Positions 38,887 to 49,959 of a stretch of 64,000 bases of DNA are shown here, piece by piece (the stretch's first letter is position 1; every line of letters starts with the position of its first letter). Below the pieces are notes generated by a model, which saw nothing but the letters and a program-made list of their open reading frames with translations, made no database searches and had not been told where the DNA came from. The stretch comes from Moniliophthora roreri (Eukaryota > Basidiomycota > Agaricomycetes > Agaricales > Marasmiaceae): positions 248,001-312,000 of the forward strand of contig LATX02000089.1 of the NCBI GenBank assembly GCA_001466705.2. Reading direction: 5' to 3'. Made by a program: the position numbers and the translations under genes.

Positions 38887-41800
38887 ATGGCACCGAAAAA
38901 CAAGGGAAAGAAGGGAAAGAAAGCCGACGACGACGATTTCTGGTGTGTTCTCCGCGTCCGTCTTGGATGAATTGCCTCTGATCCGCCATTTTTCGGTCAT
39001 TGTGAACAGGGAAAAAGCAGGAGAATCAGTGGCAAACAATAACCTGAGCGTACCGGCTGGCGATGCGTCTGATGACGACTCCAAACCCGCAAAAAAATCT
39101 GGAGGCTTCGCAGCTCTCATGACGGAAGATACAGGTGCCGCAGCAGAGGAGGAGGAAGATTTCGGAGGTTTAATGGTGCGTATTAAATGCTTTTAACATC
39201 TAACTCGATCTGATCCTAGTCTCATAGTCGGCGATCAAAGCCAGTTCGAAGAAAAAAGAAAAAAAGAAGACAAAGAAAGAGGCACCTCCAGTTGATTTTG
39301 ACGATGAGCCTGCAGCAGAAGATGCAGCAACAGCCTCGTCTAGGAAGCCGGTCGAGATGACGGCAGAGGAGCTAGCAGATGAAGAATGGGGACCAGTGAA
39401 AGAGAAGGGCAAAAAGGGCAAAAAGGGCAAAGGAAAAAAGGGTAAAGTTGAAGAACCCGCCGACGACGAAGAGGATGACCCGTCGTCCAAAGCAGGTGAG
39501 TATCGTAATCTTATTCTACTCTTCTCTCGGTCGCTCAATTTCGCTTAGAGGTCGTTGAGCCCAAGGAACCAACGAAAGCTACTGCGCCACCACCCAAAGA
39601 AGATGGAGAGGATGATGGAGAGGATGATGGAGATGATGCTGGCGGTGAAGTTAAAATATTATCAAAGAAAGAGAAAGAGAAATTGAAGAAAGAAAGGGAG
39701 AAGGTATGTCGTACTACCTCTTACAATAAGCGTTCACCCATCTAGTATTTAGGCGAAGAAAAAAGCACAGGCTGCTGCGAAGAAAGCTGCCGAGGCAGAG
39801 ACACCCGCAGCACCGACAGAACAACCGCCGCCGCCAGCAGCAGCAGAAACCAAAGCGGAGGACAATGATGAGGAAGCGGACGAAGCGGATGCAAAGAGTG
39901 GTTCAAAGAAAAAGAAGAAGAAGAAAGCCAAGAAAGATGATGAACCGGCTCCTGCACCGGCCCCAGCAGCAGGCGCGAAGAAGAAGGGTGGAATTAGTGC
40001 CCTGAAGGCGATGATGGAGGAGAAGAAGCGTTTGGAGGAGGAGGCAAGGCGAGCTGAGGAAGAGGAACGCAGAAGGATTGAGGAGGAGGAGAGGAAGGCT
40101 GCAGAGGAAGAGAAGCGCAAGGAGGAAGAGAAACAACGAAGAAAAGAAAAGGAGAAGGTATGTTTACACATCCAACGAATTAGTGTAGTTGTACACGCGA
40201 AACTCACACCGTACTCAGGCCAAGCGGGAGCTGGCGAAGAAAGAGGGACGTTTGCTCACGAAGAAGCAAAAAGAGGAACGGGCGGCAGCTGAGATGAGAA
40301 AACAGGCGCTTCTTGCCTCCGGGGTTCAAGTCGAAGGTCTCCAGCAAGGGGGTGGCCAGTCTGCCAAAAAGGTCAACTATGGTGCCAGGAAAAAGAAAGG
40401 ACCCGCTGCAAAGGATTCTTCTCCGGCACCTGAATCACGACCGGAGACACCCGCGCCTGCAACGCCTGTCATTGCGGAGAAGTTCTTAGAGCCCCAGAAG
40501 CCAGGTAATGGGACCGAAAAGGACGACTGGGACGCCTCTAGCGAGGAGGAACAGGTAGCGAAACCGGCTACCACTGATGTCAAGGATTCATGGGACGCCT
40601 CGAGTGATGAAGAAGAGGAGAAGCCGGCAGCACCTTCCGTTAAAGCCGCCAATGGAACCGCGAAGAGTAAGCTTCTATGTTCACTTATTGATTGAACTAA
40701 TCTTATATCCGTTGTAGCTATACCGACATCCAAAGCTCCAGAGACCGAAGCAAAAGAAGCAACTCCAACAGCAAACGTCAAGCCCGCGCCTTCATCCAAA
40801 GCTGCTGAGGAAGAGTCTGAGGAGGAGGAGGAGTCATCGTCTTCGGATTCCGAGTCATCCTCAGACTCGTCGGAAGAGGACTCGGACTCCAGCGATGAGG
40901 AGCTTTCGAAAGCCCAGAAAATGGCTGCACAGCGGAAGGCGGAAGCAGCCGAACGACGAGCGAAGGCTCACGAAGCTGCATTGGCTGCCCGAAACAAAGA
41001 CGATCTCAGAAGTCCTATCTGCTGTATTCTGGGTCATGTCGATACCGGAAAAACGAAACTACTTGATAAGGCAAGTAACCCGGTATGCCGACGATTCCCA
41101 AAGTCCTGACTCCAACGTTCTACGATTAGATCCGTCAAACGAATGTCCAAGAAGGAGAGGCCGGTGGTATTACCCAACAAATTGGTGCAACTTACTTCCC
41201 TGTTGAGGCTATCAAGACCAAGACGGCCGTCGTTAACAAGGTATGATTGTTCATGGTTCGTCTTTCGCGATTATGCTTACGAAGATTGTCCAGGATGGGA
41301 AACAAGAGTACAAGGTCCCCGGTTTACTTGTAATCGATACACCCGGTCACGAGTCGTTCACAAACTTGCGGTCCCGTGGAAGTTCACTCTGTAATATTGC
41401 TATTCTGGTTGTCGATATCATGGTAAGCCTCAAGATTTCCTATTTGACGTGCCCTTCTGACGTTGTTCCAGCACGGTTTGGAAGCTCAAACTCTCGAGTC
41501 GCTCCGCCTACTTCGAGACCGCAAAACACCATTCATTGTGGCTCTGAACAAGGTACGCCCGTTATTTGTGTGGCGCAATCAAATAGACTTAATCGGTTCA
41601 TAGATCGATCGTTTGTATGGCTGGCAGGCGACACCAGATAACGCTTTCCAGGATTCCCTTGCCAAGCAAACGCGATCCGTCCAACGAGAGTTCGAGGACA
41701 GAGTTCAAAAGACCACTCTGGCGTTCGCAGAGGAAGGTCTAAACGCTGTCCTTTACTACGAAAACAAGAACTTTGCTCGCAATGTTTCCCTCGTGCCAAC

Positions 41801-43320
41801 CTCAGCCCATACAGGAGAAGGTGTACCCGACATGATCATGTTACTCGTTAACTTGACACAACAGCGTATGAGCGACCGCTTGATGTATCTCTCGGAATTG
41901 GAGTGCACCGTTCTGGAAGTCAAGGTTATCGAAGGTTTGGGTACCACCGTTGATGTCGTCTTATCCAATGGTATCCTACGGGAAGGCGAAAAGATCGTCG
42001 TCTGCGGTTTGAATGGACCCATAGTCACGCAAGTTCGTGCTCTCCTCACTCCACAGCCTCTCCGTGAAATGCGTATCAAGGTATCTGAAGTATCTCCTGT
42101 CTGGCTGCAGAGTCTAACGTGTTACAGGGTGCTTACGTCCACCACAAAGAGGTGAAAGCTGCCTTGGGTGTCAAAATCGTTGCCTCGGATCTTGAGAAAG
42201 CAATTGCTGGTTCTCGACTTCTCGTCTGTGGACCTGATGACGACGAAGATGACCTTCGAGATGAAGTCATGTCCGATCTCACGTCCCTGCTCAACAGCAT
42301 CGACAAGTCAGGTCGCGGTGTTTGCGTGCAGGCGTCAACGCTCGGCTCTCTCGAGGCCCTGCTGGACTTCCTGAAAGTTAGTAAGATTCCTGTCTCGGGT
42401 ATCAACATCGGTCCTGTACACAAGAAGGATGTTATGCGTGCAGCTACGATGTTGGAGAAAGCTCGAGAGCTTGCGTGCATTCTCTGCTTTGACGTGACGG
42501 TGGATAAGGATGCTGAACGTATGGCCGAAGAAATGGGAATTAGATTGTTTAAAGGTGACTGCTCATCTTCTTAATTGTGAATTTCGGAATACTCATACGC
42601 AAAATAGCCGACATCATCTACCACCTCTTCGATAAATTCACAGCTTACAATGCGGAGATCACGGAGGCGAAACGAAGAGACGCTGCCCCGCAAGCTGTCT
42701 GGCCATGCCGACTCAAGACCATCGCCGCATTCTGTAAACGTGACCCCATCATATTGGGTGTGGATATCCTCGATGGGTCGCTGAGGGTCGGTACTCCTCT
42801 CGCGGTGGTCAAGGTAGATCCCGTAACTCAAAAGAAAGAAATCATTGATCTCGGCAAGGTGTAAGTAGAGGGCCTTCACTTTTTAAAAGCCATACTCACT
42901 GTCCAATGTAGTACCTCGTTGGAAATCAATCACAAGGCCCATGATGTAGGATCTTCTTATCGCTAGGACGGACTATTTACTAACCAGTTTTTCGCAGGTG
43001 GTCAAGAAGTCGCAAGCAGGAGCTGGTGTCGCAGTCAAGATAGAGCACGCTGTGTACCAGTCAGCCAAAATGTTTGGGCGACACTTTGATGATAAGGATG
43101 AAATAATGAGCCACATCACTCGTCAAAGTATTGACGTTCTCAAGGTATTGTCCGTTTTTCTCGGCCATATATCTAGTGATTCACTCTGCGCAGGCATCGT
43201 TTAGAGCCGACGTATCAAACGAAGAGTGGGCACTGATCAAAGCCCTGAAACCTGTAAGTCTTGGTCTTTGCTGTATCCCTGATTTTCATCCTCTCTCTCC
43301 AGCGTTTCAATATTCAGTGA
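38887..43320 (+). CDS. eIF5B: Translation initiation factor eIF5B (IF2-like GTPase)
   Basis: Ribosome-dependent GTPase that joins 40S and 60S subunits at the start codon. 17 exons: 38887-38942, 39010-39175, 39228-39495, 39549-39703, 39753-40157, 40219-40666, 40718-41070, 41130-41240, 41294-41422, 41472-41552, 41604-42080, 42128-42554, 42608-42860, 42912-42945, 42998-43144, 43194-43253, 43303-43320; 1195 aa. The first 590 residues are Lys/Glu/Ala-rich and acidic Ser-rich, as in all eukaryotic eIF5B. G1 GHVDTGKT is at 605-612, then [15 protein letters not shown]3 DTPGHE and G4 NKID. Domains II-IV follow, ending in ALKPRFNIQ. The junction [17 protein letters not shown] is invariant in the family, which forces a GC-AG intron at 41071-41129. 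The final exon is 18 nt. Confidence 0.96.
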
Positions 43321-43489
43321 GTCGGCGAACAATAGGGTACCTTTAGGTTTTTCCGGTGGAGGCTCGGAGCGGGAATTGCTATCTCATCTGATTGTACCTG
43401 TGATTACAAAGCAGTTGTATTTATACCACACGCAATCAATCTTTTTTTGCTCTCTTCTTGCCCGTCTCTCTTCTACTTCACTCCGCAAA

Positions 43490-45882
43490 ATGACCGACCA
43501 ATTAGATTCCAAAAGCACTCACCAAGTTGAAGACGAGTCAATCTTCGACTCGGATCAGTTACAATTGGTGAAGACTCAGACCACGGGATAACCTTACGGA
43601 CATGGGCTGCTATCATATCGGTAACGTCTCTTCTAGTGGTAAACACTGGATATTGGCTGCGGGTATCCTTGTCAACGCCTATACTCACTAGAGTATCGCA
43701 TTGCAAGGATTGAGATCATACCGCTTGAACCTGATCAGCGCTCATACCTGCGTAGGGAAGCCCCAGTGTCGAAAACCACTTTTTCCGCTCCTACGGGAGC
43801 TTGTGGCAGTTACTGACGCATTTTTCTAGCATAATCTTGGTTATAAACAAGTATTTTCCATCTACTCCAACACATCAAAGTTACTCACACTCTGTCTTAT
43901 CTAGCAATTGCATCGCACCTGGCACCTTATTGAAAGTTTCGCAGCCAGTTTTTGTGCGCTCAATTTCATCGGTGGTGTTCGGTCGGTACCCGTCTAAAAT
44001 GACCTAGATCAACATATAGTTACTTTGTAACTGCTTCTAGAACTGGTCTTTTCCTTGGATTACTTGCTGGAGGTCCCGCGGCAATCTGGTATGTGACGAT
44101 GACATTAACGCAGTAATTCTAATGACCCAATCAATCAAAAGGTCGTCCTATGTCATTACCATTGTGTTCATGATGATCACTGCCGCGGTGTTGGCTGAGA
44201 TATGTTCTGCCCTTCCATTGAGTGGTTCGATCTACATTTGGGCAGCTGAAAGCGCTGGGCCGGAGTACGCGAGGTTCTTTGGATTCATCGTCGCGTGGTG
44301 GTCTTGTACAGCTTGGATGACGTTTACGGCTGGGAATTGCCAGGTGCGTACTACTTCCTTACCCTTTACCGAACCCCAGTAGATCATTTTCAATTAGACC
44401 ACCGCCAACTACATTGTTTCCCAACTCGCGGTATGGGAGATTGATTTCCCTGGGGGAGTAACCAACGAGAACGTGAAATGGCGGGCTTTCATATGGGCTA
44501 TATCCGAGGCCATTTTGCTTCTTGCAATTGCCATCAATCGCCTTCCACCAAAATTCTATTCGATGATCTTCCGCTTCTCGGTCGGTCTTATGATGCTCGA
44601 CTTCTTCCTTTGCATCATCTGGTTGCCTATTGGCGTTTCAAAGACGTACGGCTTCAGATCTGCGAAAGACGTCTTCACAATGACCTGTAAGTTTGGTTTT
44701 GCTGCTCCTCTCACGCCGTATACTGAGCTTTTCTTGTAGACAACGGGACCGGCGCTCCTGCAGGATGGAATTGGATTCTATCATTGTGAGGAACAGTTGA
44801 TATCGATCTCCAGCTCCTCGGACACTGAAGCAACCCCAGTTTGTTTACTGCAGGCACCATGACTGGCTTTGATGCATCCGGTCATATTGCGGAGGAAACG
44901 AAGAACGCAAGGTATACTTATCATCTGATCCTATCAGAGGGACGCTAATCAGCTCCTAACAGTGTTGTAGCAAGCAAAGGTATTCTGACTAGTGCTCTGG
45001 CCACCGGTCTGCTTGGATTTGTCACCACAATCCTGTTCCTATTCTGTACGCCCGACCTTGACACACTGTTCAACCTCTCAACGAGTGCACCGCAACCATT
45101 CGTTCAAATTTATGCTATGGCTATTGGTAAAGGGCCAAGTATATTCATGACAACCCTCGCGGTGATAGGGCTGATCTTGGTTCGTGTACTTTCTACATTG
45201 GATCCTTCGTCCCCACTGACGCATTCCTAGAATACTAGCGTGGCCGTAGTCGCCGCTTCACGACTGGTATTTGCTGTCGCGCGTGACGGCGTCCTTCCTC
45301 TGTCCGGATGGATCGGCCAGGTGGACTCCCATGGACAACCTAGGAACGCTGTCACCGTCATGTACATCTTCGGTGCTACCATCCTCTGCACAATCCTACC
45401 TAGTCAAGTAGCATTCACCTCCTTGGTCTCCGCCGGTGGTATCCCGACTATTGCCGCATATGGTCTGATTGCAATCCTGAGGTTTACGATGACCCCAAAC
45501 CATTTCCAAACATCTCATTTCCGGCTGGGAAGATTTGCCAAGCCAATGTATCTGGCTACCGCCATCTTCAACGCACTTGTCTTTTCCGTAAGCTGTCATT
45601 TCGTTGGACAGACGCTGCCACATATTCATAAAGCCTCATAGGTCATGGTTTCTCCGTTCTTCTTCCCCGTTGAAGCCGAGACCTTCAATTTCGTGAGTTG
45701 CACTGTCATTCTTGTATGATCGTCAACCTGGACCGTTTTCTGTACAGGCTTGTGTTATTTTCGGAGCCGTCACCATCTTTGGTATCCTGAGCTGGTACTT
45801 TACACCGGAAGAGAAGTGGTTACGCCGAGAGCATGTCCTCAAAGCTCTGCAAACCGCCGACGGTAACATCAACCCAGAGTAA
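43490..45882 (+). CDS. APC-superfamily permease (fungal amino acid/GABA/choline type)
   Basis: Twelve exons: 43490-43567, 43830-43850, 43905-43981, 44041-44088, 44142-44343, 44398-44686, 44740-44785, 44840-44911, 44963-45179, 45231-45587, 45642-45692, 45748-45882; 530 aa. A short acidic cytosolic N-terminus leads to LGYKQQLHRTWHLIESF, the conserved entry to TM1, then LNFIGGVRTG, LLAGGPAAIW, AEICSALPLSGSIYIWAAE, FFGFIVAWWSCTAW, GTMTGFDASGHIAEETKNA and RLVFAVARDGVLP. About 12 membrane segments are expected. Family members carry GABA, choline or amino acids across plasma or vacuolar membranes; the substrate is not readable here. The first intron (43568-43829, 262 nt) is unusually long for this locus and least certain. 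Two donors are atypical (GTCGGT, GTTCGT) but keep phase. Confidence 0.88.
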
Positions 45883-46799
45883 GACTGGATCCATGCAGAA
45901 CCCTTGTTTAGTTTCAACAGAACTACGTTATGTATTTATTTCCTTGATCCATGACGATGACCAGCAATGTTTCGTGTTTCCTCGATATTGTGTGCGGTGC
46001 TCCACTGAAGCGTACTTATGTCAGAGGATCGACGCCTCGTAAGCTGCCCGTGGATACAGGAGTGCCTTTCTGCTGCCACTTGTAACCTGAAAGTTCGTGT
46101 CCAGGGTAAGAACTGATAAGAAGGGCCAGAGCAAGGTACTATCAGTGGTACTGTATCTGTTCTTGGGCGTAGTTTCGGCGCTTCCCAACAGGAGAAACCT
46201 GTATTTACGCTCGGCGAATAGTCTTTTAACGATCCACGAGACCTCTTCATACCCACAATAAAGATATTTAAGGCGTAGAGTTGTTCAAAAAGGGGCTGCG
46301 GTCAACGTGGGGTCGAAGTAGCGGGACGAAGTTCCGAGTAGCCGTGGACTCTGGAGCGAGAAGATGTGAGTCTGGTTTGAATCTCGTCGCTTCGCGAGTA
46401 GAATCCAAAGCCAGGGTAGTTGCCTCGGGAAGAAGGAGGGATCCCATCCTCGATATCGATTGATTTCGAAACGGCGAGGAGGTAGAAAACTTGCATGCCC
46501 TCCGCGCTAAACGCTGAGTCGGGCTTTGCGGTGTCGGGACAAATAGATCAGAAGCAAAGAACCATACTTGCTATATTTGCAAAGGATGCTGGTACAAATG
46601 GACAGGCATCAGCTACTGATACATACATACATGAGATGTGCTATTATGATGAAAAAGGATTTTAAGAGGAATTAGGATGCAAGAAATATTACACTACTAC
46701 TACTACTGTACAGAAACTTGGATGGAGAACGGCTTCTAGTGGATATCGTAAAAGGTCTTCAGGAACAGATAAAACAAGCCATTAGATATGATCATGATC
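45883..46799. other. Intergenic after permease
   Basis: No gene supported. Includes a short ACT trinucleotide repeat at about 46692-46708. The right part grades into the 3' remnant of the neighbouring F-box pseudogene. Confidence 0.35.
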
Positions 46800-48617
46800 A
46801 ACAAAGACTTTGGTACCATCGAGGCGCCGTCGGTAATCCTGTCAAGGAGAATTGGTGAGAGTAGATCGCGGAAAGAGGCGATTTTCCACCTTTCCTCTCT
46901 CCGCATAAGTAGGACATCCACAAGAGCACATCATTAAATATTAGGTTGACATTGATCAAGCACCCTAACGCCTCGAGACAAGACCTGCTTCTCGATTCGG
47001 CCATTTTCAAAACGGTACGCAAAGCTCTATTGCAGATCCTGAGTCAAGCGATGCGTCGGATGCATATGTCCAATTTCGTCAATTTTGGCAGAACTATCTC
47101 CGGTGACGCCGAAATGGTGCATCTGGAGAACAGGTCGAGCATTGACTGTGCGGATTCATATCGATCTTCGTCCAGTAAGGGAACCGAAAAGCCGGTGAGA
47201 TGCGGCATGGCCTGCAGTGTCGGATAACCATGTGTTGTTCCGTACGTGAACATGCGGAAGACGTAGAACCAATTTCCGAATAGAACCTGAAGACTGATTG
47301 AGCGTTGCAAGCAGTGACGGGGACGGTCATTCTGTCTGGAGACCGTGGTGAAACTCTGCGTGGCAGGCCAAGTCGAGGGTGGATAGATTTCTCTGCCGTT
47401 ATGGCGTCGAATACAGTATTGACGCCCGCAAAGTTCCTGAGGAGACCAATGCAGAGATGGCGAAGTGAAGGTAGCTGGACAGGGGGAACGACTGGATCTC
47501 CTCGTTCATCAAAGTTGTGGAGTGTCAAATATTCGATGTTTACAAGATATGGCAGAATGTCAGGAATGGTGTAATAGTCTGAGCCATGTTGACCAAGTTC
47601 CAGTGAAGTAAGCTGGCGATATGGAATCATGCCAGTTTCCACAAACTCATGAGTTACGACATGTGTAAGGTTTGGTGTGGATCCATTGTCACCTTGTCGA
47701 CGCGTTGGCGGAGATCTGCTTTGTGAAGTTGCGAAGGTGGCGTAGTGAGGGGAAAGACACGTTGGGTTCAGACTCCGTAAACGTGCCAAATATCCCCCCA
47801 TCAATCTCGAGCTCGAGCACCGTAAATTGTGCGGCGTACTCCATCAATGTTCGTAAAGCAGCAATGCCATACTGACCCAGTAGCCCCACCTGTTCCGTCA
47901 CGTCACCCGAGAAATGAAGGTCAGCAGGCGAAGGCTACAGTGCTGTTTTCGGGATGTTGAGAGAATGCGACCGTGCGTTCGTTAAATGAAGATTCAGGAC
48001 AGGTACAAGATCCTTCCGAGGGCGGCACACGTCTACGGAAATGGTGTTCCATATTTCGGGCAAGCTGGAAGTGATTCTTCTTCAGCGTTAAGAGACTTGT
48101 GAAAAGACGATTGGGGCCGTATGATGTGCTCGTCGCGTCGCGTCAGCAGGGAGTAAGGCTCCGCACCGCAAAATATCGAGAACATGTTGGCAAGCAGTTC
48201 GACAGGAAGTCTTCGAATCGCGGAGATGAAACTATAGCGCGCCATGACTCCCTTCTTTAGTTCGGCCCTCTCTTTCTCCAATTCATCTGCGTCTCTCCTG
48301 AGACGTGTAACCAGGTCATCGGGAACGTTCCAGCTCGTTTTCCTCGTTTGCAATCGATGCAATAGTCTCGAGAACTTCGTCCTAGGAAGGAATATGGTGC
48401 ACAGAAAAGGCGTCAACGGGTATGACTTGGGGTCAATGTGACAGGTTGACGACCACAGCGTTCGCAAATCACGCCTGCAAGCTACGGGTCTTTTTGAAAC
48501 CTGGAGAACGGACGTGAGGGTGAGAACCCGAGAAAAAATCAGACCTTGGGCCTCAAGATATATTTCGACTCGTTTTCGCGATTCCCTCGAGTAAATGCCG
48601 TCCAGCAGCAATTCCAC
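46800..48617 (-). pseudogene. F-box/LRR protein pseudogene
   Basis: Read on the minus strand, the 5' part encodes a Glu/Lys-rich helix (RRDADELEKERAELKKG) and an F-box (FISAIRRLPVELLANMFSIFC), the usual start of agaric F-box proteins. The next expected block, FSQV-SRWRRITSSLPEIWNTISVDV, is in another frame (shift of about 2 nt near 48117-48121) and contains TAA at 48088-48090 and TGA at 48082-48084 where Ser and Trp are expected. A third stop, TAG, lies at 47935-47937 in the same frame. Further LRR-like text (GLLGQYGIAALRTLM, YRQLTSLELGQHG, LPSLRHLCIGLLRN) continues with another frame change near 47700 down to about 46800. No intron set removes the stops. Confidence 0.7.
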
Positions 48618-48740
48618 AGCAATTATTGGTTAGCCAGGATGAAGGCGGGAACCAAGGGGACATGACTACTCGTATGGCTGAATTGAGGACGTGGGAAAAT
48701 CTAAAATCAGTTGCTCCTCCACCAACACAACCGCCCCACA

Positions 48741-49503
48741 ATGGTGCGTTTATTCCATTGGATTTCTCCGTATTTTACTGATTTGTTTTTATCATGCTAG
48801 CCGCCACCAAAGTCAAAAGGAGGCAAAATGCTCGGCCTCATTAACTGGAGGCTCAAGGTCACCATTAATGATGGTCGATCGCTGGTCGGTCAAATGCTCG
48901 CTTTCGATAGGCATATGAACCTTGTACTGGCAGATTGTGAAGAGTTCAGACGCGTCAGACCCAAAAAGAAGCCTGGAGATGAGTCGACCCCACCAGAGCA
49001 GGAGATGAAACGGACACTTGGGCTTGTGATCTTACGAGGGGAGACGGTTGTTAGTTTGAGCGTTGAAGGTCCACCACCGGTTGTTGACGACGATAAAAAA
49101 AATGTCGTACGTGATACATGTCTGATTTGACAGATTTTCTGATTAATTTTTCGGATTTTCATCCAGCTTCCCATTGGTCCTGGTCGTGGTATGCCTGCTG
49201 GTCGTGGAATGGGCATGATGCCCCCTGGTACGTGTTTCACCTGCGTTTCCAACTGAAGTCTATCTGATGATACTCTTTTGACTTTTTCAGTAGGCGGTGT
49301 CCCACCCGCGGGACAACCTGGGATGCCATTCCCGCCAGGTATGCCAGGTCCACCTCCAGGTTTCCGACCACCTGGTTTCCCGCCAGGGATGCCTTTCCCT
49401 CCTCCTCCTGGTTTCAGCGGACCTCCACCTGGGTGCGATTTGAGCTTTTTCCTCTATGGACAGGATCTGACCTATTTTCTGTAGCTTCCAACCACCACAA
49501 TAA
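48741..49503 (+). CDS. SmB: Small nuclear ribonucleoprotein SmB (Sm core protein B)
   Basis: Component of the heptameric Sm ring on spliceosomal snRNAs. Five exons: 48741-48743 (only the ATG), 48801-49106, 49167-49227, 49291-49432, 49485-49503; 176 aa. The Sm fold is in exon 2: GKMLGLINWRLKVTINDGRSLVGQMLAFD (Sm1), HMNLVLADCEEFR, and LGLVILRGETVVSLSVEGPP (Sm2), an exact SmB pattern with the KKKPG insertion. The C-terminal tail carries RG motifs (PGRGMPAGRGMG), targets of arginine methylation, and repeated PPG(M/F) units, as in animal and fungal SmB. Splicing of the ATG-only exon is required because the ORF upstream of exon 2 has no other start in frame with PPPKSKGGK. Confidence 0.94.
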
Positions 49504-49959
49504 ATTTTAAAAGCACGCGACGACACGGGCTACCTCCAGGCATCTGCTACAGTCTTTTCCTTGTCATATTAGCACCTTGTATTTTGTCTCTTGTCAAGAA
49601 TTTCCATTGTCAGTGTGTGGTGTGATTCGGTGGGGTGAGGGCTCGTTGGGGCGACGTCGAGACTGCTGTACATTGCATCCTTTGTACATCGTATCGTGCA
49701 TCGTATCGTTAACTATGTACGCCTTGTGGGTAGTGTACCAGATCTTACAATGCATTCTATGCAGGTTCTTCACGAGTCACACGCGGTGACATCCTATCAC
49801 AGCTCTTGTATCGCCTACTGTCGCAGAAGATATCCATCCGATCCAATTCGTCGAAACTCATGTCGACTGACACGTAGAATAAAATCCTGTAGCACTCGTT
49901 TTCCTCGCGACGCACCTTGCCTTCTCACCATCATCTCGGCCACCCACAAAGTACTGGAA
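49504..49959. repeat. Repeated 5' flank of family copy 1
   Basis: After the SmB 3' end, about 49655-49959 closely matches, by eye, about 52645-52952 upstream of copy 2, and more weakly 56010-56342 upstream of copy 3. Shared landmarks are GAGACTGCTGTACATTGCAT, the double CATCGTAT, AACTATGTA, ACCAGATCTTACAAT and CTGTAGCA/CTGTAGTA. This is the likely promoter of each copy and part of the duplicated unit. Confidence 0.6.

Noticed and set aside
39749..40207. 152-aa minus-strand frame with Phe/Ser runs
   Set aside because: Antisense of the Lys/Glu/Ala-rich eIF5B N-terminus.
46300..46400. tRNA-like stretch with TGGTTTGAATC
   Set aside because: The bases around the apparent T-loop do not pair, and no matching acceptor or anticodon stem could be drawn.
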